A DNA stretch of 64,000 bases from Hippopus hippopus (Eukaryota > Mollusca > Bivalvia > Cardiida > Cardiidae), in the NCBI GenBank assembly GCA_946811185.2, contig OX328102.1:51375619-51439618 (forward strand), written 5' to 3'. The stretch's first letter is position 1, and the number at the start of each line of letters is the position of its first letter. The position numbers and the translations under genes are program-made. This document shows, piece after piece, positions 45,816 to 59,043 of the stretch. Below the pieces are notes generated by a model. The model did no database searches and had not been told where the DNA came from. It saw only the letters and a program-made list of their open reading frames with translations.

Positions 45816-47170
45816 TATTCAATTACTCAATAGGTCAATAGTTCCAATAGGTAAAAAAAATTCTGTGCTGTGATTTTATAAATAAACCTCAACTCATTCA
45901 GTGCCATAGGTGAAATCAATGGCTTCTGTGGCTGATACTCTCTGATCTAGGGTCTGTGTCATCCTCTTGTTAAGTCAAACCTGTAGGCTTAAAATCATTT
46001 CTAGATAAAATGGGTTGTATTTACAGTCTTTGAAATAGATAAAGTTTATACAGTAACTTGGCAGCGAAAACGAACTAAAAACACTGAAAAATAGGTCAAA
46101 GTGTATTACATGTATATTTTTTTTCCTTTAAAGTTAAAGCAAAATTGAATACGCATTTCATAAATGATGATTCAAGTGTTTTGTCACAGTAAAAAGATAT
46201 AGATTAGAAAACTTAAGAAATAACATAGATTCAGATCAAGAAGATATGGCTGATCTGAAATCTAGTTTTTTTTATTAAAAAAAATAAATATATACAAAAA
46301 GGATAACTTTTATATGCACTTTACAGAGTACTAGAGACGTTAGCTCCCTTAAATTTCATCCAAATGATCCATTGACTGTCCATGTTGATTGTATATATAT
46401 TCGATGACTATATGTGGTATGATAGGCGTTCTGCCTTTTTCTCCTGAATAAAATATTCCTTTATATCATCCCATACTTTCTCATTTATTTTAGTACTAAC
46501 ATATAAATTATACATAAATGAATAAAAGAGATCAAACTCCAAGTGTCATTTTGAAAAAAAAAAATTATTCCCCATTTGTAAACATGGGTAATGGTTATAC
46601 AATTGAGAATAAAATAATATGGAATGAATACAATATTTTTTTGGTAAGTGGCGGTCAATGGACGTCATATTTAAACAAGTCTAAAAAAAAAAAAAACTAG
46701 AGGCCCTTGAGGGCCTGAAATCGCTCAAATAGCAGAGATTTTGCTTTTTTGCTCGCATACATTATGAATTCATGAAAAAGGAAAAACAAAAATAAGAAAT
46801 GGGCTTGAACCCACTAAGACAGCATAAAGAAGACATGGTGAATTGAACAAATAGTGAAAAAAATTGAAGTACAATTTCTCAAAACCAGATAGGGTTTCCA
46901 TATGCATTGTATTTAACAATCCTAGCAAATTTCAAAAAAGTGTGACTAATAATGTGGACTTTGTTTAGTAAACAATACCAAGTCAACAAATGGCTGCTTT
47001 TCCTAAACTGATTTCTAGATTTTCTTCACTTTAAACAGAGTTAAATCCCTTGATGAACCAAACAATCTGTGCAAGTTTCGGAAGAATTGAATGAAAAAAT
47101 ATGGACTTCATAACCTAAACAAGAAATGAATATTTTTAAATTTAGATGACTACTTTTCCCATACTTACTG
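45322..47170 (+). repeat. Direct segmental duplication D, right copy
   Basis: The segment matches 28828-30738. It begins inside the LINE relic at TGTTAAATGATTTAGAAGTC and runs through an ACTAGAGGCCCTTGAGGGCC block at 46695, with a hairpin AGGCCCTTGAGGGCCT, into reversed satellite A. The LINE reading extends further upstream in this copy, so this is the more complete version and the left copy was cut at its start. Confidence 0.85.
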
Positions 47171-49018
47171 TCAGATTTTTTTTTTTTTTTTTTTTTTTTT
47201 GAAATCAGTAGAGTTCAAGCTGTTGATGATACAAAGCAACTGTAAAATCCGATGCCAAATGCAGACTTTATCGTGTAAACAAGAAAAGGAAATTTTCAAT
47301 TTCAAATGGCTACTCTGCCTGTACTGTTCTGTTGGATTTTTTTGAAAGTCAAGAGAGTTTAAGCTGGTGATAATACAAAGCAACTGTAGAAGTTTCATGA
47401 AAATCTGACCACAGATGCAGACTTTATTGCGTAAACAAGAAATGGACATTTGCAACTTCAAATGGCTACTTTTCCCGTACTGTTTCTTGGATTTTTCAAA
47501 ATCAATACAGTTCAACCTGTTGATGATAGAAAGCAACTGTGCAAGTTTTATAAAAATCTGACCACAAATGCAGACTTTATTACGGAAACAAGGAATGGAA
47601 ATTTGCAACTTCAAATGGCTACTTTTTCCCGTACTGTTTGTTGGATCTTTTTCAAAATCAATAGAATTCAAGCTTTGATGAGATAAACAAACTGCGATTT
47701 TCATGCTAATCCGACAACAAATCTAGACGTTATTGCTTAAAGAAGAAATGGAAATTTGGAAATTGAAATGGCTACTTTTCCCATAAAGGTTGATTGATTT
47801 TTTTTAAATCAAGAGCTTTAAAGCCGTTGATGATACAAAGCAACTGATCAAGTTTCATAAAAATCGGACCACAAATACAGATTTTATTGCATAAACAAAA
47901 ATAGAAATTTTCAATTTCAAACGGCTATTTTTCCAACACTGCTTGTAGGATTTTTTCAAAATCAATAGGATTCAAGCTGTTGATGATACAAAGCAACTGT
48001 ACAATGTTTATGAAGGTGTTACCACAAATGCAGACTTAATGGCGTAAACAAGAAATGGAAATTTTCAACTTAAGATGGCTACTTTTAAATTACTGTTTGT
48101 AGGATTATTTTCAAAATCAACAGGATTCAACCTGTTCATGATGCAAAGCATGAAAATCTGACCTCAAATGCACATTTCAATGCATAAGCGAAAAATCGAA
48201 ATTTGCAACTTCAAATGGCTACTTTTGCCAAACTGTTTGATTTTTTTCAAAATCAATAGGATTCAAGCTGTTGATGATACAATGAAACTTTTACAAGTTC
48301 CATGAAAATCTAACCAAAAATGCAGATATCATTGCGTAAAAAATAATAGGAAATTTTCTACTTGAAATGGCTACTTTTCCCATACTATTTGTTGAATTTT
48401 TCAAAATCAATAGGGTTCAAGAAGCAACTGTACAAGTTTCATGAAAATCTGACCACAAATGCAGACTTTTTCGCCTAAACAAGAAATTGAAATTGTTACT
48501 TTTCCCGTACTGTTTGTTGGATGTTTTTCAAAATCAATAGGGTTAGAGCTGGGTTTAATACAAAGAAACTACGCAACTTTCATATAAATCTGACCACATA
48601 TGCAGATTTAAATGTGTAAACAAGAAATGGAAATTTTCAACAAATTTTCTACAAATGCAGACTTTATGGCGAAAAGAAGAACTGGAAATTTGCAACTTGA
48701 AATGCCTACTTTTCCCATACTGTTTGTTGGATTTTTTCAAAATCAATACGGTTCAAGCTGTTGATATAAAGCTACTGTACAAATTTAATGAAAATCTGAA
48801 TACAAAATTGCAGACTTTATCGCGAAAAAAAAAAAAAAAAATGGAAATTTTCAACTTCAAATGGCTACTTTTCAACGTCTGGTTGTTGGATTTTTACAAA
48901 ACAATAGGGTTTAAGCTGTTGATGATAGAAAGCAATTGTGCAAGTTTCATGGAAATCTGACCACAAATGCATATTTTATTTCGTAAACAGGAAATGGAAA
49001 TTTGCAACTTCATATTTC
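46895..49018 (-). repeat. Satellite A array, reversed, right copy
   Basis: About 13 reversed satellite A monomers, generally more diverged than the forward blocks, include several shortened units (near 48140 and 48420) and long T or A runs (47176-47201, 48823-48840). The array ends abruptly at GCAACTTCATATTTCAAGTC, where a fragment of forward satellite B begins. Confidence 0.88.
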
Positions 49019-49110
49019 AAGTCATTCCTACTTTAAGATGACAAAGACGGCCGTACCCCATCGGTGATCCCATAATACGTCCCGAATTCGACGGGCATAT
49101 AAAAAAGTAG
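49019..49110 (+). repeat. Satellite B fragment with GC-rich tail
   Basis: A short piece of satellite B (TCATTCCTACTTTAAGATGA) joins directly to CCATCGGTGATCCCATAATA and CGTCCCGAATTCGACGGG, then ATATAAAA and forward satellite A. It is the same tail that ends the other B blocks, here after a large deletion. It marks the change from reversed to forward satellite A. Confidence 0.85.
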
Positions 49111-51094
49111 CCATTTGAAATTGAAAATTTCCATTTCTTGTTTACGCAATAAAGTCTGCATTTGTGGTCAGATTTTCATGAAACTTGTATAGTTGCTTTG
49201 TATCATCAACAGCTTGAAACCTATTGATTTTGAAAATCTCCTACAAACAGTACGGGAAAAGTAGCCATTTGAATTAGTAAATTTCCATTTCTTGTTTACA
49301 CAATAAAGTCTGCATTTGTGGTCACATTTTCATGAAACTTCCACAGTTGCTTTGTATGATCAACAGCTTGAACTTTATTGATTTTGAAAAAGAAATAAAA
49401 AAACAGTATTGGAAAAGTAGCCATTTGAAAGTGAAAATTTCCATTTCTTGTTTAGGCTATAAAGTCTGCATTAGTGGTCAGATTTTCAGGAAACTTGCAT
49501 AGTTGCTTTGTATAATCAACAGCTTAAACGCTATTGATTTTGAAGAACATCCAACGAACAGTACAGGAAAAGAAGCCATTTGATATTGCAAATGTCCATT
49601 TCTTGTTTATGCAATAAAGTCTGCATTTGTAGTCAGATTTTTATGAATCTTGAACGGTTGCTTTGTATCATCAACAGCTTGAATCCTATCGATTTGGAAA
49701 AATCCAACAAACAGTACGGAAAAAGTAGCCATTTGAAGTTGAAAATATAAATTTCTTGTTTACGCAATAAAATCTGCATTTGTAGTCAGATTTTCATGAA
49801 CCTTGCATAGTTGCTTTGTATCATCAACAGCTTGAACGCTATTGATTTTGAAATAAATCTGGCAAACAGTACTGGAAAAGTAGCCATTTGAATTTGCAAA
49901 TGTCCATTTCTTGTTTACGCTATAAAGTCGGCACTTGTGGTCTGATTTTCATGAAACTTCTACAGTTGCTTTGTAATAACAATAGACTGAACTCTATTGA
50001 TTAAAAAAAAAAAAATAATAATAGTACTGGAAAAGTAGGCATTTGACATAGCAAATTTCCATTTCTTGTTTACGCAATAAAATCTGCATTTGCAGTCAGA
50101 TTTTTATGAAACTAGTACAGTTTCTTTGCATGATCACCAGCTTGAACCCTATTGATTTTGAACAAAAATCCAACAAACAGTACGGGATAATTAGCCATTT
50201 GAAGTTGCAAAATTCCATTTCGTGTTTACGCAATAAAGTCTCCATTTGTCGTCAGATTTTTATGTAACTTCCACAGTTGCTTTGTATCATCAACAGCTTG
50301 AACCCTATTGATTTTGAAAAACATCCAACAAACCGTATTGGAAAAGTAGACATTTGAAGGATTTCCTTTTCTTGTTTACGCAATTAAGTCTGCACTTGTA
50401 GTCAGATTTTCATAAAACTTTTATAGTTCCTTTGTATCATCACAGCTTGAACGCTAATGATTTAGAAAAAAAATCAAACAAACAGTACAAGGAAAAGTAG
50501 CCATTTGAACTTCCAAATTTCCATTTCTTGTTAATGCAATAAAGTCTGCATTTGTATTCAGATTTTCATGAATTTTGTATAGTAGATTTGTATCTTCAAC
50601 GGCTTGAACCCTGTTGATTTTGAATTAAATCTAACAAAAAATATTGGAAAAGTAGCTATTTAATATTGCAAACTTCCATTTCTTGTTTACGCAATAAAGT
50701 CGGCATTTGTGGTCAGATTTTTATGAAAATTCTACAGTCCCTTTGTATGATCAACAGCTTGAACACTATTGATTAAAAAAAAAGAAAAAGAAGAAAAAAA
50801 AAAAAAAAACACACACATACACACACACACACAAATAGTAGAGGAAAAGTACCCGTTTGAAGTTGTAAAGTTCCAATTCTTGTTTACTCAATAAAGTCTG
50901 CATTTGTAGTCAGACTGTTGCTTTGTTACATCGACAGGTTGAACGCTATCGATTAAGAAAAAAATTGCAACATACAGTATTGGAGAAGTAGCCATTTGAA
51001 GGTGAAAATTTCCATTTCTTGTTTACGCAATAAAGTTGGCATTTGTGGTCAGATTTTTATGAAACTTTAACAGTTGCTCTGTATGATAAACAGC
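49111..51094 (+). repeat. Satellite A array, block after the orientation change
   Basis: About 13 forward monomers occur. The first five follow the ordered series also present at 56133-56900 and 2330-3120 (CTCCTACAAACAG, AAAAGAAATAAA, TTTAGGCTATAAAG, GAACGGTTGC). A poly-A and CA simple tract lies at 50774-50833. The block ends in a cut monomer, CAGCTGATGC, where satellite B begins, a junction different from the other A-to-B joints. Confidence 0.92.
50774..50833 (+). repeat. A-rich and CA simple repeat
   Basis: This is an expansion of the A-rich spacer of one satellite A monomer into A/AG runs followed by about 12 CA units. Smaller versions are at 15272, 8540, 54265 and 62815. Confidence 0.9.
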
Positions 51095-53812
51095 TGATGC
51101 AAAGTTATGCTCCGAAGAAGCAAGAAATGCTATAAAAAGGAAGATCAAAGAGGGAATAACTCAAAATTCGTGCTAGGAAGAGTTATGGTTATTGTTCACT
51201 GCACTCCATAATTTTTCAACAATCATGCATACCAAATTTGAAGATGTTCAGACTAGAGATAGCAAAGTTATATTCCGGACAAGCAATAAATTCTGTAAAA
51301 ATGACGATCAAAGGAAAATAACTCAAAGACAGCATGAGGTAGAGATATGGTTCTTTTGCACTGCAATCCGAATTATTGCAACAAATACAAATGCAGAGTT
51401 TCAAGTTCAATCGGACTGGAGATGACAAAGTTAAGCTCCGGACAAAGAACTGGACTGTAAAAATGAAGATGGAAGTCGAATTACTCACAATCCGAGCTAG
51501 GTAGAGTTATTGTTCTTGCGCACTGTACTGGGTAACATGGCAACAAACATGCATACCAAGTTTCAAGTCTTTCTGACTTGAGATGACAAAGTTATGTTCC
51601 GGACAAGCACTAAATGCTGTAAAAATGTCGATCAAAGGGAAATAACTGAAAGACAGCAGGAGGTAGAGTTACATTTCTTGCGTACTGTACTTCCAAATAT
51701 TGCAACAAATTAGCATTCCATATTTCAAATCATTCCTACTTAAGATGACAAAGTTATGCTCGGGACAAGCATGAAATGCTATAAAAATGAAGATCAAAGT
51801 GGGAATAACTCATAATTCGTGCTAGGAAGAGTTATGGTGATTGTGCACTGCGCTCAGTAATTTTTCAACAATCACGCATACCAAATTTGAAGATGTTCAG
51901 ACTAGAGATGGCAAAGTTATATTCCGGACAAGCAGAAAATGCTGTAAAAATGACAATCAAAGGGAAATAACTCAAAGACAGCATGAGGTAGAGTTATAGT
52001 TCTTTCGCACTGCACTCCGTATTATTGCAACAAACATGAATGCCAAGTTTCAAGTCAATCGGACTGGAGATGACAAAGTTTAGCTCCGGACAAAAAACTG
52101 GATTGTAAAAATGAAGATGAAAGTGGAATTACTCCAAATCTGCGCTAGGTAGAGTTATTGTTCTTGCGCACTGTACTCCGTAATATGGCAACAAATATGC
52201 ATACCAAGTTTGAAGTCTTTCTGACTTGAGATGACAAAGTTATATTCCGGACAAGCACTAAATGCTGTAAAAATGACGATCAAAGGGAAATAACTCAAAG
52301 ACAGCACGAGGTAGGGTTACAGTTCTTCCACACTGCACTTCCAAATATTGCAACAAGTAAGCATACCATATTTCAGGTCATTCCTACTTAAGATGGCAAA
52401 GTTATATTCCGGACAAGCACTAAATGCTGTAAAAAGATGGATGAAAGGGAAATAACTCAAAGGCAGCAGGAGGTAGAGTTACAATTCTTGCGCACTGTAC
52501 TTCCAAATATTGCAACAAATAAGCATACCATAATTCAAATCATTCCTACTTAAGACGACAAAGTTATGCTCCGGACAAGCACTAAATGCAGTAAAAAGAA
52601 TGATCAAAGGGAAATGACTCAAAGACAGCACGAGGTAGAGTTATAATTCTTGCGCACTGCACTTCCAAATATTGCAACAAATAAGAATTCCATATTTCAA
52701 GTCATTCCTACTTAAGATGACAAAGTTATGCTCCGGACAAGCAAGAAATGCTATAAAAATGAACATCAAAGAGGGAAAAACTCAAAATTCGGGCTAGGAA
52801 GAGTTATGGTTATTGTGCACTCCACTCCGTAATTTTTGAACAATTATGCATTCCAAATTTGAAGATGTTCAGACTAGAGATGGCAAAGTTATATTCCGGA
52901 GAAGCAGAAAATGCTGTAAAAATGACGATGAAAGGGAAATAACTCAAGGAATGCACGAGGTGGATTTATAGTTCTTTCGCACTGCACTCCGTATTATTGC
53001 AACAAACACAAATGCCAAGTTTCAAGTCAATCGGAATGGAGATGACAATGTTAAGCTTTGGTCAAAAAACTGGATTGTAAAAATGAAGACGAAAGTGGAA
53101 TTACTCACAATCCGAGCTAGGTAGAGTTATTGTTCTTGCGCACTGTACTCCGTAATATGGCAACAAACATGCATACCAAGTTTGAAGTCGTTCTGACTTG
53201 AGATGACAAAGTTATATTCCGGACAAGCACTAAATGCTGTAAAAATGTCCATCAAAGGGAAATAACTCAAAGACAGCACGAGGTAGAGTTACAATTCTTG
53301 CGCACTGCACTTCCAAATATTGCAACAAATAAGCATTCTATATTTCAAGTCATTCCTACTCAAGATGACAAAGTTAATCTTCGGACAAGCAAGAAATGCT
53401 ATCAAAATGAACATCAAAGAGGGAAAAACTCAAAATTCGTGACAGGAAGAGTTATGGTGGTTGTGCATTACACTCAGTAATTTTTCAACAATCATGCATA
53501 CCAAATTTGAAGATGTTCAGACTAGAGATGACAAAGTTAAATTCCGGACAAGCAGAAAAGGCTGTAATAATGACGAGCAAAGGGAAATAACTCAAAGACT
53601 GCACGAGGTAGAGTTATGGTTCTTTCGCACTGTACTCCGTATTATTGCAACAAACACAAATGCCAAGTTTCAAGTCAATCGGACTGGAGATGACAAAGTT
53701 ATCCTCCGGACAAAGAACTGGACGCCGCCCGCCTGTCCGCTGGAAGCGCGCCTGGACGTCCGTACGCCATCAGTGATCCCATAATACGTCCCGAATTCGA
53801 CGTGCATATAAA
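51095..53812 (+). repeat. Satellite B array showing four-monomer order
   Basis: Monomers start near 51582, 51744, 51907, 52069, 52230, 52390, 52556, 52713, 52877, 53039, 53200, 53363 and 53526, a spacing of about 162 bp. Four types recur in order: one with GGGAAATAACTCAAAGACAG and CACTTCCAAATATTGC, one with GAACATCAAAGAGGG and CAATCATGCATACC, one with GGTTCTTTCGCACTGC, and one with GGACTGTAAAAATGAAGATG. The order is broken once by extra copies of the first type (52390-52713). The array ends with the GC-rich tail at about 53718-53812. Confidence 0.92.
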
Positions 53813-54318
53813 AAAGTAGCCATTTGAAGTTGAAAATTTCCATTTCTTGTTTACGCAATAAAGTCTGCCTTTCTGGTCAGATTTTCATGAAACTTGCACA
53901 GTTGCTTTGTATCATCAACAGCTTGAACTCTATTGATTTGGAATTAAATCTAACAAACAGTATTGAAAAAGTAGCTATTTGATATTGCAAACTTCCATTT
54001 CTTGTTTACGCAATCAAGTCTGTACTTGTAGTCAGATTTCCATGAAAGTTCCACAGTTGCTTTGTATCATCGACAGTTTTAACGGTATCGATTAAGACAA
54101 AAAAAATGCAACATACATTATTAGAAAAGTAGACATATCAAGGTGAAAAATTCCATTTCTTCTCTACGCAATAAAGTCGGCATTTGTGGTCAGATTTTTA
54201 TGAAACTTCTACAGTTCCTTTGTATGATCAACAGCTTGATCACTATTGATTTTAAAACAAAAAAAAACCAAAAAACACACACACACAAATAGTACAGGAA
54301 AAGTACCCATTTGAAGTT
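53813..54318 (+). repeat. Short satellite A block
   Basis: About three monomers lie between two B arrays, ending in the CA-rich monomer and the AGTACCCATTTGAAGTTATA joint to satellite B. The last two monomers match those before the B blocks at 8585, 11130 and 62856, showing that A-B joints were copied as units. Confidence 0.9.
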
Positions 54319-56132
54319 ATATTCCCGACAAGCACTAAATGCTGTAAAAATGATGATGGAAGGGAAATAACTCAAAGACAGCACGAGGTTGGGTTACAAT
54401 TTCACGTCATTTCTACTTAAGATGACAAAGTTATTCTCCGGACAAGAAAAGAAATGCTATAAAAATGAAGATCAAAGGGGGAATAAGTCAAAATTCGTCC
54501 TAGGAAGTGTTATGACTGCACTCCGTAATTTTTCAACAATCATGCATACCAAATTTGAAGATGTTTAGACTAGAGATGGCAAAGTTATATTCCGGACAAG
54601 CAGAAAATGCTGTAAAAATGACGATCAAAGGGAAAAAACTCAAAGACAGCATCAGGTAGAGTTATGGTTCTTTCGCACTGCACTCCGTATTATTGCAACA
54701 AACACAAATGCAGAGTTTCAAGTTCAATCGGACTGCAGATGATAAAGTTAAGGTGAAAGTGAAGATGAAAGTGGAATTATTCACAATCCGAGCTAGGTAG
54801 AGTTATTGTTCTTGTGCACTGTACTCCGTAACACTGCAACAAAAAATGCATACCAAGTTGGAAGTCGTTCTGACTTGAGATTACAAAGTTATATACCGGA
54901 CAAGCACTAAATGCAGTGAACTGGATGATCAAATGGAAATAACTCAAAGACAGCACGAGGTAAAGTTACAATTCTTGCGCACTGCACTTCCAAATATTAC
55001 AACAAATACACATACCATATTTCACGTCATTTCTACTTAAGATGACAAAGTTATGCTCGGGACAAGCAAGAAATGCTATAAAAATTAACATCAAAGAGGG
55101 AATAACTCGAAATTCGTGCTAGAAAGAGTTATGGTTATTGTGCACTGCACTCAGTAATTTTTCAACAATCATGCATACCAACTTTGAAGATGTTCAGACT
55201 AGAGATGGCAAAGTTATATTCCGGACAAGCAGAAAATGCTGTAAAAATGACGATCAAAGGGAAAAAAACTCAAAGACAGCATCAGGTAGAGTTATGGTTC
55301 TTTCGCACTGCACTCCGTATTATTGCAACAAACACAAATGCAGAGTTTCAAGCTCAATCGGACTGGAGATGACAAAGTCAAGCTCCGGAAAAAAAACTGG
55401 ACTTTAAAAATGAAGATGAAAGTGGAATTACTCAAAATCCACGCTAGATAGAGTTATTGTTCTTGCGCACTGTACTCCGTAATATGGCAACAAACATGCA
55501 TACCAAGTTTGAAGTCTTTCTGACTTGAGATGACAAAGTTACATTCCGGACAAGCACTAAATGCAGTAAAAAAGATGATCAAAGGGAAATAACTCAAAGA
55601 CAGCACGAGGTAAAGTTACAATTCTTGCGCACTGCACTTCCAAATATTGCAACAAATAAACATTCCATATTGCAAGTCATTCCTACTTAAGATGACAAAG
55701 TTATGCTCCGGACAAGCAAGAAATGCTATAAAAATGAACATCAAAGAGGGAAAAACTCAAAATTCGTGCTAGGAAGAGTTATGGTTATTGTGCACTCCAC
55801 TCCGTAATTTTTCAACAATCATGCACACCAAATTTGAAGATGTTCAGACTAGAGATGGCAAAGTTATATTCCGGACAAGCAGAAAATGCTGTAAAAATGA
55901 CGATCAAAGGGAAATAACTCAAAGACAGCATGAGGCAGATTTATGGTTCTTTCGCACCGTATTATCACAACAAACACAAATGCAGAGTGTCAAGTCAATC
56001 GGATTGGAGATGACAAAGCTATGCTCCGGACAAAGAACTGGACGCCGCCCGCCTGCCCGTCGGAAGCCGCCTGGACCCCCGCACGCCATTGGTGATCCCA
56101 TAATACGTCCCGAATTCGACGGGCATATAAAA
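54319..56132 (+). repeat. Satellite B array, block before the right-hand duplication
   Basis: About eleven monomers occur in the four-type order with local deletions (near 54390 and 54745). The block ends with the GC-rich tail (about 56036-56132), including CCGCCCGCCTGCCCG and CGAATTCGACGGGCATATAA. Confidence 0.9.
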
Positions 56133-58681
56133 AAGTAGCAATTTCCAGTTGAAAATTTCCGTTTCTTGTTTACGCAATAAAGTTTGCATTTGTGGTCAGA
56201 TTTTCATGAAACTTGTATAGTTGCTTTGTATCATCAACAGCTTGAAACCTATTGATTTTGAAAATCTCCTACAAACAGTACGGGAAAAGTAACCATTTGA
56301 ATTAGCAAATTTTCATTTCTTGTTTACACAATAAAGTCTGCATTTGTGGTCAGATTTTCATGAAACTTCCACAGTTCCTTTGTATGATCAACAGCTTGAA
56401 CCTGATTGATTTTGAAAAAGAAATAAAAAACAGTATTGGAAAAGTAGCCATTTGAAAGTGAAAATTTCCATTTCATGTTTAGGCTATAATGTCAGATTTT
56501 CAGGAAACTTGCATAGTTGCTTTCTATCATCAACAGCTTAAACGCTATTGATTTTGAAAAACATCCAACGAACAGTAGAGGAAAAGAAGCCATTTGATAT
56601 TGCAAATATCCATTTCTTGTTTATGCACTAAAGTCTGCATATGTAGTTAGATTTTTATGAAACTTGAACGGTTGCTTTGTATCATCAACAGCTTGAATCA
56701 TATTGATTTGGAAAAATCCAACAAACAGTACGGAAAAAGTAGCCATTTGAAGATGAAAATATCCATTTCTTGTTTACGCAATAGAGTCTGCATTTGTAGT
56801 CAGATTCGCATGAACCTTACACAGTTGCTTTGTGTCATCAACAGCTTGAACGCTATTAATTTTGAAATTAATCTAAAAGACAGTACTGGAAAAGTAGCCA
56901 TTTGAAATAGCAAATTTACATAACTTTTTTACGCAATAAAGTCGGCATTTGTGGTCAGATTTTCATGAAATTTGTACAGTTGCTTTGTATCATAAACAGC
57001 TTGAAAGCTATTGATTTTGAAATAAATCTAACAGATAGTACTTGAGGGCAGCCATTTGAATTTGCAAATTTACATTTTTTCTTTACACAATAAAGTCTGC
57101 ATTTGTGATCAGATTTTCATGAAACTTGCACAGTTGCTTTGTATCATCAACAGCTTGAACACTATTGATTTTTAAATAAATCTAACAAACACTACTGGAA
57201 AAGTAGTCATTTGAACTTGCAAATTTCCAATTCGTATTTACGCAATAAAGTCTCCATTTGTAGTCAGATTTTTATGACACTTGCACAGTTGCTTTGTATC
57301 AAACCGTCTTAGAAAAGTAGCCATTTGAAGGATTTCCTTTTCTTGTTTACGCAATTAAGTCTGCATTTGTAGTCAGATTTTCATAAAACTTGTATAGTTG
57401 CTTTGTATCATCACAGCTTGAACGCTATTGATTAAGAAAAAATATTGCAACATACAGTATTGGAAAAGTAGCCATTTGAAGGTGAAAATTTCCATTTCTT
57501 GTTTACGCAATAAAGTCGGCATTTGTGGTCAGATTTTTATGAAACTTCTATAGTTCCTTTGTATGATCAACAGCTTGAACACTATTGATTTAAAAAAAAA
57601 AAAACATACAAATAGTACAGGAAAAGTACCCATTTGAAGTTCCAAATTTCCACTTTTTGTTTACGCAATAAAGTCTGCATTTGTAGTCAGATTTTCATGA
57701 AACTTGCACTGTTGCTTTGTATCATCGACAGCTTTAAGGCTATCGATTAAGAAAAAAAATGCAACATACAGTATTGGAAAAATAGCCATTTGAAGTTCCA
57801 AATTTACATAAATTCTTTATGCAAGAAAGTCGTCATTTGTGGTTAGATTCTCAGGAAATTTGCACAGTTGCTTTCTATCATCAACAGCTTAAAGCCTATT
57901 GATTTCGAAAAAAATCCAATAAAGAGTATGGTAAAAGTAGACATTTGAATTTGAAAATATCCATTTCTTGTTTACGCAATAAAGTCTGCATTTGTAGTCA
58001 GATTTTCATTAAACTTGCACAGTTGCTTTGTATCATCAACAGCTTAAATCCTATTGATTTTGAAAAATATCCAAGAAAGGGTATGTTAAAAGTAGCCATT
58101 TGAAGTTGAAAATATCCATTTTTTGTTTACGCAATAAAGTTTGCATTTGTAGTCAGATTTTCATGAAACTTGCACAGTTGCTTTCTATCATCAACAACTT
58201 AAACGCTATTGATTTTGAAATAAATCTAACAAACAGTGTTGGAAAAGTAGCCATTTGAATTTGCAAATTTCCATTTCTTGTTTACTCAATAAAGTCTGCA
58301 TTTGTAGTCAGATTTTCATGAAACTTGTGTAGGTGCTTTGTATGATCAACAGCTAGAACCCATTGATTTTGAAAAATATCCAACGAAAGTACGGTGAAAA
58401 GTAGCCATTTGAATTTGAAAATTTCCATTTCTTGTTTACGCAATAAAGTCTGCATTTGTAGTTAGATTTTCATGAAACTTGCACTGTTGCTTTGTATCAT
58501 GAACAGCTTGAACCCTATTCATTTTGAAAAAAAATCCAACAAACAGTTCGGGAAAACTAGCCATTTGAAGTTGAAAATTTCCTTTTCTTGTTTATGCAAT
58601 TTATTCTGCATTTGTGGTCAGATTTTTATGAAACTTGCACAGGTGCTTTGTATTATCAACAGCTTGAATCCTATTGATTAA

Positions 58682-59043
58682 GGTAGTTGACCCCTAACGC
58701 TTTTAGTGCAAAATGGAATAAAATTTCTTTATAGTTGATAAATCAGGATTTATACTGATATAATAAATTTGCAGATTTTCAACCGACCAGAAATTCCTTT
58801 GATGTCTATCTTGAAATTATTTGTTGATACTTTTGTTAGTCTCTAGAGAAGGGAGGTAATTATTATCTCCCTTTGTTATGAGAATATAGTGGTTTTAGAT
58901 TTATAATTGATAAGTCTTAATAGGAAGAAAAGAAAAAAGTGGCTCGGTTAAAGTTGTACAATAATACGCATTTTTAATCATAGCAAATTTTGTAGGATAA
59001 TATTATAGTGGAAATAGCTGTTTTCTATTACGGGTCCGCTACC
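58682..59043. mobile_element. TTAA MITE, duplicated copy
   Basis: This is the same 362-bp element as at 1951-2312, with flanking TTAA at 58678-58681 and 59044-59047. It was copied with the large duplication, not inserted independently, because the flanks match as well. Confidence 0.8.
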
